A stretch of 64,000 bases of DNA from NCBI RefSeq assembly GCF_041295575.1, contig NZ_CP160452.1:2356001-2420000 (forward strand). Direction: 5' to 3'. Made by a program: the position numbers and the translations under genes. Of this stretch, positions 1 to 7,210 are shown in pieces. Numbering within the stretch: position 1 is the stretch's first letter; every line of letters starts with the position of its first letter. The DNA comes from Sporosarcina pasteurii (GTDB lineage: Bacteria > Bacillota > Bacilli > Bacillales_A > Planococcaceae). The notes under the pieces were generated by a model. It saw only the letters and a program-made list of their open reading frames with translations. It did no database searches and was not told where the DNA came from.

Positions 1-25
1 GTTACAAGATAAGGAGTTGATTGGC

Positions 26-238
26 GTGAAGGAATTTAAAGTCACTTACTTTTTTGATGAAGAACATTATATTCGAAGGTTTATTCATATGGAGTCTCAA
101 GAAAAAGCGGAGGGACTTATCCAAAGTGAACGTGACAGATATATTTCCTTTACTGACAGCCGTGGTATTTATCATGAATTGAATACGCGGAATGTTAGGG
201 TTGTGCAGGTTTCGGAGTATTTTAGGGAGCCTAGGTAA
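26..238 (+). CDS. small uncharacterised protein (70 aa)
   Basis: I do not recognise this family. The start is taken as GTG because AAGGAG at 11-16 leaves nine bases to it, while the in-frame TTG at 17 touches that ribosome binding site. The product is charged and soluble-looking, with no signal peptide or membrane segment; it begins MKEFKVTYFFDEEHY and ends EYFREPR. It lies downstream of and convergent with hag, where many Bacillales carry fliD/fliS, but it resembles neither. Reading frame and ribosome binding site support a real gene; the function is unknown. Confidence 0.6.
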   Translation: MKEFKVTYFFDEEHYIRRFIHMESQEKAEGLIQSERDRYISFTDSRGIYHELNTRNVRVVQVSEYFREPR

Positions 239-540
239 TGAAATCTATTCGAAATCCGAGTAGATTAAATGCTTGGGCTCTTCTATCCATTACAATAATA
301 ATTTCCCGGAAAATAAACAACAAGCGACCTTCTCCGTGAGTAAATTAAACTTTGGCCATTCTTGATTATTATCAAATAGTATTTGACTGAGGCATAGCTA
401 ACACTTCCTCAATCTTCTATTTATTAAATCCCTATCAAATTCTATTTACTACTTTGCCTCATTGAATAGATACGATTTCCAAAGTAAACCTCGAACTTTC
501 CTCTGCAAAATATATAAAAGCATCACTTTGAATTCATACT
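239..540. other. AT-rich gene-free stretch between convergent genes
   Basis: Both strands were read and no ORF with a credible ribosome binding site, no RNA gene and no strong hairpin was seen before the hag terminator. Nothing else can be supported here. Confidence 0.4.
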
Positions 541-570
541 AAAAAACACGGTCGCTTTCGCGGACCGTGT
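541..570 (-). terminator. rho-independent terminator of hag
   Basis: On the minus strand an 8-bp stem (ACACGGTC with GACCGTGT) closes a short GCGAAAGC-type loop and is followed by a run of six T. It begins 15 nt after the exon 3 stop codon, as expected for the end of the flagellin transcript. Confidence 0.9.
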
Positions 571-584
571 CTTGATTATTAAAA

Positions 585-2173
585 TTAACGTAGAAGTTGT
601 AGTACTCCTTGTGGTTGTTGGTTGGCTTGCTTTGCCACTATGTCTTTCGAGCATAGAATAGACTATATCTTCATCCTTACGTTCAATTGTCTTTAAAATG
701 ATCGATTATAAGGATGCTGGGCACTTCGAATGTTACGACTCGTAACACCCTACGGATTTCATCGTCATAGCATTTACCTTAGACGGTATACCCTAGTCGT
801 TGAACGTTCCCCACGGTTTCCCGACAGGGGCTTCGCTGCTGATTGTCCAATCTCTTCGTTTTTCAAACCGTCACGTTTACCGTTTCCAGTTCCGCTGTGG
901 TAGAAGAGCTCTCAGGATGTTCCAGCAATCCACCCAGTAATCATCTATATCATTACTGATATAGACGCCCATGCAATCAAATTATCGCAGAAGTTGAAGT
1001 ACTCCATTCGGAATTTGATTTGATTGAGCCAGCATTGCTTGTGCTGCTTGAGTTAAGATGTTGTTTTTAGTAAACTCCATCATTTCTTTCGCCATCGTGC
1101 GAACATTAGCTTTCACTAATGACTAGACTATATCTTCACCCTTATATACCTTCTGGGTATTGATTAGGGGTCGGGCGCTTCGGATTCATAAGGTACTCAA
1201 TCTTATGTTTCCTACAGGTTTCATCATCATGAGCATTAGCTTTTAGATGGTATACCCTAGTCGTTGGACGTTCTCCACTCTTTCAAGACAGGAGCTTCGC
1301 TGCTGATTGCCCAATCTTTTCTTTTTTGAAACCGTCACGCTTACCGTTTCCAGTTACGTTGTGGCAAGAAAAGTTCTAAGGGGTTTCCAGCAATTCACCC
1401 GATCGTACTCACTAACCGTTACCAGTTAGGACGACTGTGTCTGTTACTACTTATGCAGCAGTTAAGACATAATCAACGTCGCGGATACGTGATTCCGCAG
1501 CTGTTAAGTTTTCTGCAGATGCACCTAGGTTGTTAATTGTGTGTTCAAGACGGTTTTGAACTGCACCAAGGTTTGAACGGTTTTCAGATACAGTGTTAAT
1601 TGCTGCTTGAACAGCCGTTAAGTTCGCTTTTGCCGTAGCGTTTGTCCCATCTAATGTAGTAAGAGCATTTACGCCTAGTGTAGCAGCAGTGTTGTCGCTT
1701 AGTGTAAGCGTAATTGTTTCATCTTCATTTGCACCTACCTGGAAGACTACGTCAGTAGCAGCGTTTAATAAATTCTTTGTATTAAACTGTGTTTGGTTTG
1801 CAATGTCGTCGATTTGTGAAACTAGTTCATCAATCTCAGCTTGGATTTTAGCATTGTCATCGGCTGTAAGTGTTTCGTTACCCGCTTTAGTATAAAGCTC
1901 AGCCATACGTTGTAGCATTGCATGTGTTTCGTTCAATGCACCTTCAGCTGTTTGGATGAGTGAAATACCATCTTGTGCGTTTGTAGAAGCTTGTTCCATA
2001 CCGCGAATTTGGTTACGCATTTTTTCAGAAATCGCAAGACCTGCTGCGTCGTCTCCTGCACGGTTAATTTGAAGACCTGAAGACAGTTTCTCCAAGTTTT
2101 TTGAAGCTGCATTGTTGTTCATACCTAGTTGGCGGTGAGTATTCAGCGCCGCAATGTTATGGTTAATTCTCAT
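585..2173 (-). CDS. hag: flagellin, split by two group I introns; join(1472..2173, 1027..1095, 585..629)
   Basis: This is the filament subunit exported by the flagellar type III apparatus. Exon 1 (1472-2173) gives residues 1-234, starting [17 protein letters not shown] and ending SRIRDVD. Exon 2 (1027-1095) gives 23 residues, MAKEMMEF to AQAMLA. Exon 3 (585-629) gives [14 protein letters not shown] and a stop. Joined, these make a 271-aa flagellin with intact N- and C-terminal D0/D1 regions, and both junctions restore the family consensus exactly (RDVD|MAKEM and AMLA|QANQQ). Without splicing of intron 1, translation stops six codons into the intron at 1451-1453, giving a 240-aa product that lacks the C-terminal D0 helix. 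Automated callers may list only 1451-2173, or call it truncated. AAGGAGG at 2182-2188 sets the start. It follows csrA. Splicing is inferred from sequence, not shown. Confidence 0.9.
630..1026 (-). ncRNA. group I intron 2 in hag (397 nt)
   Basis: It has the same core as intron 1: P-like GATTGCTGGAA (920-930), Q (830-844), R (GTTCAACGACTA, 794-805) and S (661-672), with P7 formed by GACTA and TAGTC. P2 is a 7-bp hairpin (CTATATC/GATATAG). P9 is CTATG/CATAG, again eight nt before the terminal G at 630. The preceding exon ends in T (GCT), and ATGCT can pair with guide GGCGT at 965-969, giving the expected U.G at the splice site. The P1 loop is unusually long (about 57 nt) because it holds an in-frame imitation of exon 3. 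There is no endonuclease ORF. Ends are inferred from the restored protein and the conserved spacing. Confidence 0.88.
982..1095 (-). other. hag exon 2 with intron-encoded alternative C-terminus
   Basis: Exon 2 (1027-1095) reads straight into intron 2 as [14 protein letters not shown] followed by TAA at 982-984. This is the same length as, and very close to, the exon 3 tail [15 protein letters not shown] message spliced only at intron 1 would therefore still encode a 271-aa flagellin, differing at three tail positions. Whether this form is made is unknown. It may be a relic of recombination between flagellin 3' ends or a fail-safe tail. Confidence 0.8.
1096..1471 (-). ncRNA. group I intron 1 in hag (376 nt)
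   Basis: All four core elements of a group IA-like intron are present on the minus strand: P (AATTGCTGGAAA, 1384-1395), Q (AATCAGCAGCGAAGC, 1294-1308), R (GTCCAACGACTA, 1258-1269) and S (GAAGATATAGTC, 1126-1137). GACTA of R pairs with TAGTC of S to form P7. The 5' exon ends in T and the last intron base is G, as required. P9 is the hairpin CATTAG...CTAATG, eight nt before the 3' splice site. A guide for the splice site, GTCGTC at 1430-1435, can pair with GTTGAT using wobbles and one mismatch. There is no room for a homing endonuclease. The in-frame stop at 1451-1453 halts ribosomes before the core. Confidence 0.9.
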
Positions 2174-2180
2174 TTTAATT

Positions 2181-2220
2181 TCCTCCTTGAGTGTCTGTTC
2201 GGTTCACGTCCCTGTGAACC
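2181..2220 (-). promoter_or_regulatory. hag leader: likely CsrA-binding hairpin plus ribosome binding site
   Basis: A 7-bp stem (GGTTCAC/GTGAACC, 2201-2220) presents AGGGAC in its loop, and the strong ribosome binding site AAGGAGG follows. Loop-exposed GGA plus a GGA overlapping the ribosome binding site is the two-site arrangement CsrA uses to repress hag in B. subtilis. The csrA and fliW genes lie immediately upstream. A second hairpin (AAGAGT/ACTCTT) is at 2245-2263. CsrA binding is inferred. Confidence 0.65.
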
Positions 2221-2283
2221 TGATTTTGTTTTGTTCGCGTGTTTAAGAGTCGGCCGCACTCTTATTTGTCGCTTACAACACTA

Positions 2284-2310
2284 ATATCGGTCGAGCTAAG
2301 TAAGTGTTTA
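2284..2310 (-). promoter_or_regulatory. sigma-D promoter of hag
   Basis: On the minus strand TAAA (2307-2310), a 15-bp spacer and ACCGATAT (2284-2291) match the sigma-D consensus TAAA-N15-GCCGATAT closely. It lies about 110 nt before the hag start, leaving room for the CsrA-type leader. Confidence 0.85.
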
Positions 2311-2328
2311 GCCTTTTTTATAAAAACT

Positions 2329-2550
2329 TTATTTTTTCTTTGTTAATTGTGAAAAAAGTGTGGCATCCATTGTAATTGCTTCTGTATTCGTCTCAGAAAT
2401 CGACTGGACAAGTTCGCCTCTTAAAATATCAACTGATTTTGGAGCTTCGATGCCGATACGAACCGTATCCCCTTTTACTTCCAGGATGCGCAATTCTATA
2501 TCATCACCAACTTTAATTGTTTCATTGCTTTTTCGTGAAAGTACTAACAT
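2329..2550 (-). CDS. csrA: carbon storage/flagellin translation regulator CsrA
   Basis: This small dimeric RNA-binding protein represses translation by occupying GGA motifs; in Bacillus its main target is the hag leader. The 73-residue product starts MLVLSRKSNETIKVGDDIEL, the family signature, and keeps the VRIGIEAP segment. The tail after residue 50 is a little longer than in enteric CsrA, as is usual in Bacillales. It starts 3 nt after fliW and is followed by hag, whose leader carries a matching hairpin. FliW, freed when flagellin is exported, would antagonise it. Confidence 0.97.
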   Translation of the reverse strand: MLVLSRKSNETIKVGDDIELRILEVKGDTVRIGIEAPKSVDILRGELVQSISETNTEAITMDATLFSQLTKKK

Positions 2551-2553
2551 CGT

Positions 2554-3003
2554 TTACGCCTCCTCTTTCGCTGATGATTGGCTTTCACCAATTGGATGGC
2601 GAAGGGAAAAAGATTCATCATTTACAATCATTTGTTTCGCTGTTTTATTTTCAGCATGGAAAATTACCGGCGCTTGCAGGTTAATCGTTGATGCTTCGAA
2701 TGGATCTTTTAATGAAATAATGCCAAGCACGAAAATATCTTCGGGCTTTTCTATTTTGAGTAATTCAACTGTCGGTTCGTCGATTTTAAATGAATAGTCT
2801 TCTGTAAACGTATACGGATTGCCGACGATAAAAGCGACGTTTGGAGTTTGGACTGATTGAAGTACTCGAAAAACAGCATTGCCTTCAATTGATAATAAAA
2901 CAAATTCTTTTTCTTCTTCAAAGCCAGGCATGCCTTTTGGAAACTGCCACAAATCACTTTTACTTACTTCCATTTCCCCATGAAATTTTGTTTCGATTTG
3001 CAT
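2554..3003 (-). CDS. fliW: flagellar assembly factor FliW
   Basis: FliW binds flagellin and, when free, sequesters CsrA, so that flagellin synthesis is coupled to secretion. The 149-aa product starts MQIETKFHGEMEVSKSD; this ATG follows GGAGAAG at a normal distance, and the longer upstream reading frame runs through a repeat element and is not coding. Family marks include GMPGFEEEKEFVLL, FIVGNPYTF and IISLKDPFEASTINLQAPV. It lies between yviE and csrA, the usual Bacillus order. A 130-bp repeat separates it from yviE. Confidence 0.95.
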   Translation of the reverse strand: MQIETKFHGEMEVSKSDLWQFPKGMPGFEEEKEFVLLSIEGNAVFRVLQSVQTPNVAFIVGNPYTFTEDYSFKIDEPTVELLKIEKPEDIFVLGIISLKDPFEASTINLQAPVIFHAENKTAKQMIVNDESFSLRHPIGESQSSAKEEA

Positions 3004-3050
3004 ATAAACTTCTCCTTTTTTATAGTGAAATAAATATTTGTGACATTTAG

Positions 3051-3180
3051 GTTGATTGGAGTGCAGAGCGGCGTTTCCTATGGGATTAGCGTGACAGGTG
3101 AGACCCCGCAGTGGAGAAAAGCGACCGAGGAGACTCACCGCACGCCCCACGGAAAGCGTCTGCTCAGAACGGAAATCAAC
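3051..3180 (+). repeat. dispersed repeat element, copy A (130 bp)
   Basis: Starts GTTGATTGGAGTG and ends GGAAATCAAC, so its ends are imperfect inverted repeats. The inside is GC-richer than its surroundings. Copies with the same ends are at 10678-10970 and 52854-53071, and a diverged one is at 53441-53809. It sits between yviE and fliW inside the flagellar operon. Open frames across it are incidental. Confidence 0.75.
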
Positions 3181-3280
3181 AGTATGTTTCAGATGCAATC
3201 CTTAGTTCACTGTATATGGTAATGTTTTCATAAAAAAAAGATTGTCTTGTCACCAATCTTCTGTTGTACATATATTTTAC

Positions 3281-3835
3281 TTACCCTTTTACATCAATTT
3301 GTATAGATGGCCACTCTTCTATAAACCCGGTTACTTTGCCCGGCTCGTAATGATGCACAGGCGCTTGAACCGTTACATCAAATCTCGGCTTTTGTGGAGT
3401 CGCTTCGATAGAAAGTATTCCCGGCTGAAAGGACATGTTAACTTTTGACCTGTCGCCTACGAATCGAATGCCGATTGGATTAGGTGATGGTGTGCTGTTT
3501 TTGATTGCCAGTTCCTTTATCATATTACCGCCATTTTCAATTCGCAATAATTGCTGGCCTTCTTCAGCCCGCCTTGCAATGCCTTCCATAACGCCTTGCT
3601 TACCAAGTTGGGCATATTCTTCGATTCTTTTAAAAACGCTTTTTAAATCCAAATCCGCCCTCGCTTCTGTCGTATCAATTGATAACTTCGCAGGCGTCGA
3701 TGACATTTCGAGTACGGCAGCAAGTTGTTCTTGGTGAATGATTGCCCTCGGTTGTTCAATAGTTTGAACCGGTTTGTCAATCCGCAAGCCTATTCTGCCG
3801 CGTGTTATTTCAATTTGAATTTGTGGGATATTCAT
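3281..3835 (-). CDS. yviE: DUF6470 (YviE-like) flagellar-operon protein
   Basis: A 184-aa protein starting MNIPQIQIEITRGRIGLRID, matching the YviE family found between flgL and fliW in Bacilli. It is soluble, with no signal or membrane segment. The middle is a charged helical region and the C-terminal part (FDVTVQAPVHHYEPGKV...) is beta-rich. The molecular function is not established. Its position 15 nt after flgL indicates co-transcription with the hook-filament junction genes. Confidence 0.88.
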   Translation of the reverse strand: MNIPQIQIEITRGRIGLRIDKPVQTIEQPRAIIHQEQLAAVLEMSSTPAKLSIDTTEARADLDLKSVFKRIEEYAQLGKQGVMEGIARRAEEGQQLLRIENGGNMIKELAIKNSTPSPNPIGIRFVGDRSKVNMSFQPGILSIEATPQKPRFDVTVQAPVHHYEPGKVTGFIEEWPSIQIDVKG

Positions 3836-3850
3836 ATTATCACCTAATTA

Positions 3851-4759
3851 TTATCGTAAAAAATCAACCAACGATGGCTGAATAATCCTCGCACCAATCG
3901 CAAGTGCGGCACGATGAATGGATTCTTCCGTAATCATTTCAGTAATGACTTCTTCATATTCAATGTCCTCGTTTTCAGACATTTGCTTTTTCGCAATGCC
4001 TTCTTGTGCTGTTAGGCGATGTTCCATCATTTCCACACGATTTTGACGTGCACCGATATTTGCACGTGCCATTAAAACAACGTCTAATTGCTCCTGTGTT
4101 GCTTGAATGAACCCTTGAATCTCTGATGGATTCGTAGACTCAATTGCATCTTCGATATCTTGGAACATTTCATCGATATTTTTAAACATATCTATTCCGT
4201 TTGTATTTACAGTTAGCATCACACCGTCGAAGACTTCTATTTCAACACTATTTGTAAATCCTGTTAGTATTTCGATAGGGTTATCAAGATCGGTATTGTC
4301 ATTTTTCGGATAACCATCTTCGCCAAACAACGGAGTCCCCGTTTTCGTTCCACTAAAAATATATTTATCGCCCACCTTTGTATTTGAAAGGTCTTGGACT
4401 GTTTTCCGTAATTCTTTTATTTCAGCTAAAATTGATTCTCTATCCTGCTGCGTAAGTGTGCCGTTTGCAGCATTTAGCATCAGTTCATTTGCACGGTGTA
4501 ATGCTGAGCCAACGTGATCAAGCGCATCGTCTGAGCTGTCAAGCCAGTTGTTCACTTCACCTAAGTTGCGTTGGAATTGCGCTACTTTATCGACTTGCTT
4601 ACGGAAATTCATTCCTTTCATAACCGTAACCGGGTCATCAGATGGGCGATTCACCTTTTTACCTGTTGTCAGTTGATCTTGTAGCTTGCCCATTTTATTG
4701 TAACTTGCGGAAAGGTTCCGCAGCATATTATTGGACAGCATTGACTGTGTGACACGCAT
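3851..4759 (-). CDS. flgL: flagellar hook-filament junction protein FlgL (HAP3)
   Basis: Second junction protein between hook and filament, assembled after FlgK. It has 302 aa. The N-terminus MRVTQSMLSNNMLRNLSASY and the segment KLQDQLTTGKKVNRPSDDP are the flagellin-like D0/D1 signature, and the C-terminal helix (EEVITEMITEESIHRAAL...) pairs with it. The end, RIIQPSLVDFLR, matches flagellin-type tails. Follows flgK by 18 nt. Confidence 0.97.
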   Translation of the reverse strand: MRVTQSMLSNNMLRNLSASYNKMGKLQDQLTTGKKVNRPSDDPVTVMKGMNFRKQVDKVAQFQRNLGEVNNWLDSSDDALDHVGSALHRANELMLNAANGTLTQQDRESILAEIKELRKTVQDLSNTKVGDKYIFSGTKTGTPLFGEDGYPKNDNTDLDNPIEILTGFTNSVEIEVFDGVMLTVNTNGIDMFKNIDEMFQDIEDAIESTNPSEIQGFIQATQEQLDVVLMARANIGARQNRVEMMEHRLTAQEGIAKKQMSENEDIEYEEVITEMITEESIHRAALAIGARIIQPSLVDFLR

Positions 4760-4777
4760 TTAATAAAAACTCCTTTC

Positions 4778-6319
4778 TTACCTACCAACGATACCCATGC
4801 CGTTAATGATTTTATCAAGTGTTTCGTCAATGACTGTAATCATTCGGGCGGATGCATTATATGCTTGTTGAAATTTAATCATATCCGTCATCTCTTCATC
4901 GAGGGAAACAGAGCTAATCGAAGCACGTCGGTGTTCGACAGCGCCTAATAATGTTCCAGTATTCGTTTTAAGTTTTTCCACTTGAAGACCTTCGACACCA
5001 AGTTCTCCAATAACGCTTTGGTAAAACGTCTCTATCGTCGAACCTCCAAGACTGTCTAATGGCCTAGACTGCGCATCGGCAAGTCTTTGGGCATTTTTTC
5101 CGTTTCCTTCTTCAGGATTTCCAGGTGCTGAATCGGATGCAGCTAGTAAACTCGTGTTGTTTTCCAATGCTGCATCAACCATAATATTTGCGGCAGTAAA
5201 TGATTCACCGTTTACTTTTACATCAAAGAAGTACCCACCTTGATTTCCATTCAAATCCGTTCCGTTCATATGTATCGCATTGATTTGATTTGCAAAAGCT
5301 GCCGCCATTCTATTCAGTTCGGTTAGCATGTTCGGATAAAGTCCCGTAGCCCCTTCTTCTTCCGCAACCCCATATGAATTCATCAATGATTTCATTTTTC
5401 CAACGTCTAATAAATCACTGTGCTGAATTGTTGAGTCTTCACCGGCAATGCCTGCAATATGAATCCCTGTAATTGGGCGATTGTTTTTATCCTCATCTAT
5501 TAATGATGTTGGTTGCGTTGTCAATGTCGCAGAATGGTTCCCCGCGACAAGTGTGACAGGGTCACCTTCATCCAATTTCAATGTTACAGTCACGGAACCT
5601 TCCGCAATAGCAAGTGCTCGTCCACCTGATTTTTCATAAGCTATTTCTATCGGGATATACATAGAGAGTTCATCAAGTAAAACATCTCTTGCATCGTAAA
5701 GATCATTCGGCATATAGCCGTTTGGCTCCACTTGAGTAATTTGTCGGTTAAGCTCTGCAATTTGTTGAAGAAGTGAATTTATATCCTTCGTTGAGACATT
5801 AATTTCCGTTCCTAAATTTGTTTGGATTTCCGTTAATGATTTATGTATGTAGTTAAATGATTCAGCGACCGCGACCCCGTTTTGTATCGCAACTGCACGT
5901 GCCCCCGCATTTTCAGGGTTCACTGCTAGGTCCTGTAATGATTGCCAAAATTGGCTCAGTGATTTCTGTAATCCATAATGAGACGGTTCATTTAATACAT
6001 CTTCCATTTGAGATATCGCTTGTGATCGTGATTCCCAGTAGCCTAATTTATTCGCTTCTTGCCTAAACTGGTGATCAACGAAGGAGTCTCGAATTCGTTG
6101 AATCGAACCCGCTTCTACGCCCGTTCCAATAAATCCAGGCATTGTCCCCGAATTTAGCCCAACACCAGGATAGCCCGCTGTCGCTTGCATATTGACTCGT
6201 TGACGGGAATAGCCATCCGTATTCGCATTACTAATATTATGTCCCGTTGTATATAGGGCAGATTGTTGTGTATACAATCCGCGTTTATTCGTTTCAAGCC
6301 CCATAAAAGTAGAGCGCAT
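4778..6319 (-). CDS. flgK: flagellar hook-associated protein FlgK (HAP1)
   Basis: First hook-filament junction protein, 513 aa. The N-terminus MRSTFMGLETNKRGLYTQQS and the motif GHNISNANTDGYSRQRVNMQ are typical of FlgK. The C-terminus (SSVSLDEEMTDMIKFQQAYN, then ARMITVIDETLDKIINGMG) is the conserved rod/hook D0 helix. The variable middle (about residues 230-400) is filament-cap-side domain. It follows flgN, its export chaperone, by 12 nt. Confidence 0.97.
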   Translation of the reverse strand: MRSTFMGLETNKRGLYTQQSALYTTGHNISNANTDGYSRQRVNMQATAGYPGVGLNSGTMPGFIGTGVEAGSIQRIRDSFVDHQFRQEANKLGYWESRSQAISQMEDVLNEPSHYGLQKSLSQFWQSLQDLAVNPENAGARAVAIQNGVAVAESFNYIHKSLTEIQTNLGTEINVSTKDINSLLQQIAELNRQITQVEPNGYMPNDLYDARDVLLDELSMYIPIEIAYEKSGGRALAIAEGSVTVTLKLDEGDPVTLVAGNHSATLTTQPTSLIDEDKNNRPITGIHIAGIAGEDSTIQHSDLLDVGKMKSLMNSYGVAEEEGATGLYPNMLTELNRMAAAFANQINAIHMNGTDLNGNQGGYFFDVKVNGESFTAANIMVDAALENNTSLLAASDSAPGNPEEGNGKNAQRLADAQSRPLDSLGGSTIETFYQSVIGELGVEGLQVEKLKTNTGTLLGAVEHRRASISSVSLDEEMTDMIKFQQAYNASARMITVIDETLDKIINGMGIVGR

Positions 6320-6331
6320 TTAATTTCCTCC

Positions 6332-6850
6332 TCAAGCTTGTGAATCAAAAGTTGGTCGTGTTCTCATTTCTAACTTTCCACTGATTTCGTTTTTTGAATA
6401 GGTCACAGCTTCTTGTTGTGGTCGTACCATGTCCAGCGATAGATTCACGAATTGAAGAGATTGATAGGTTAACTTTTGGTTCAAGTCGTTTTGCCATTTC
6501 AAGTCATGAATCACATGCAGGAGACGGTTCTTCGCCTCCGTAAGGCTCTCTTTTTCACTCGTTGACTGTACCGCACTTAAGACATCCGATATCGTAGGAT
6601 TTTCAGATACGAAGCGTCCTTGTTTCTTCAAATAATCTGCTACAGCCAGTTGTCTTTGTTGTTCGATTTGGGCGATGGCGGCAAGATGAGCTTGTTCGTC
6701 TTTTAAAAGTTGATTGAGCGCCGCCATATCGCCCTCTTTAATAACCGCTGTCTTATCATGCGCAAGGCTTAATAAACTGCTATGCATTTTTTCTAAGTTT
6801 GTTAGCGCCGCTAGTATTGGTTGGATCGACATGTTGTCAGCTACTTTCAT
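6332..6850 (-). CDS. flgN: flagellar export chaperone FlgN-like protein
   Basis: The 172-aa, strongly helical protein lies between flgM and flgK, where the FlgK/FlgL chaperone FlgN (YvyG in B. subtilis) is always found. Heptad-rich helices span residues 10-150 (for example LTNLEKMHSSLLSLAHDKTA). Similarity is by length, helicity and position more than by sharp motifs. The start is uncertain: the ATG at 6850 has only a weak ribosome binding site within the end of flgM, and an alternative ATG is six codons in (MSIQPILAAL). Confidence 0.85.
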   Translation of the reverse strand: MKVADNMSIQPILAALTNLEKMHSSLLSLAHDKTAVIKEGDMAALNQLLKDEQAHLAAIAQIEQQRQLAVADYLKKQGRFVSENPTISDVLSAVQSTSEKESLTEAKNRLLHVIHDLKWQNDLNQKLTYQSLQFVNLSLDMVRPQQEAVTYSKNEISGKLEMRTRPTFDSQA

Positions 6851-6856
6851 TCATCA

Positions 6857-7120
6857 TTATTTCTTATAATAGTCAATTAGCGATTTAGCAACTTCTTCCG
6901 CATTCACTTTGTACGTTCCTGCTTCGATTTGTTCTTTAATCTTTTGCACATGGTCTTTTCTTTCTGCCCCGTAAGAATTCATCTCTGAAAGTTGCTTTGC
7001 CTTAGACGAGATTTCAATTTTATCTTGTTGTTGAGCGCTATGTTGAGCAGACTTCCCAACTTTGAGCTCATTGGTCCTATAAGGATTAACCGCTGGGATA
7101 TTTATTCTATTAATCTTCAT
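6857..7120 (-). CDS. flgM: anti-sigma-D factor FlgM
   Basis: FlgM holds sigma-D inactive until the hook is complete and it is exported. It has 87 aa, starting MKINRINIPAVNPYRTN; that ATG has AAGGAG nine nt upstream, while an in-frame codon 18 nt earlier has none. The motif DKIEISSKAKQLSEM and the C-terminal sigma-binding region (IKEQIEAGTYKVNAEEVAKS) are diagnostic. It lies between yvyF and flgN and has its own candidate sigma-D promoter. Confidence 0.95.
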   Translation of the reverse strand: MKINRINIPAVNPYRTNELKVGKSAQHSAQQQDKIEISSKAKQLSEMNSYGAERKDHVQKIKEQIEAGTYKVNAEEVAKSLIDYYKK

Positions 7121-7158
7121 CGCGTCCCACTCCTTCATAATTTCGTTCTTACTCTGTT

Positions 7159-7185
7159 ATGTCGGTATATTTCATTAATCATTAA
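7159..7185 (-). promoter_or_regulatory. candidate sigma-D promoter of flgM
   Basis: On the minus strand TTAA (7182-7185), 15 bp, then ACCGACAT (7159-7166) resembles the sigma-D consensus with one mismatch in each element and the same spacing as the hag promoter. Its place in the yvyF-flgM gap fits the known autoregulated flgM promoter of Bacillus. The match is imperfect. Confidence 0.5.
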
Positions 7186-7210
7186 GAGGTCTTTTGAACG
7201 ATTATCTTAG

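Noticed and set aside
585-1095. Downstream flagellin pieces as pseudogene debris
   Set aside because: Both pieces are flanked by complete group I intron cores and join in frame to the exact consensus.
630-1471. Homing endonuclease genes in the introns
   Set aside because: Introns of under 400 nt contain no frame long enough and no LAGLIDADG or GIY-YIG motif.
1451-2173. Flagellin as a complete 240-aa gene
   Set aside because: It lacks the C-terminal D0 helix; the last six codons are intron, and the missing part is found in two downstream exons.
2554-3198. Longer FliW starting in the repeat
   Set aside because: The extra N-terminus is translated repeat DNA; a good ribosome binding site precedes the ATG at 3003.
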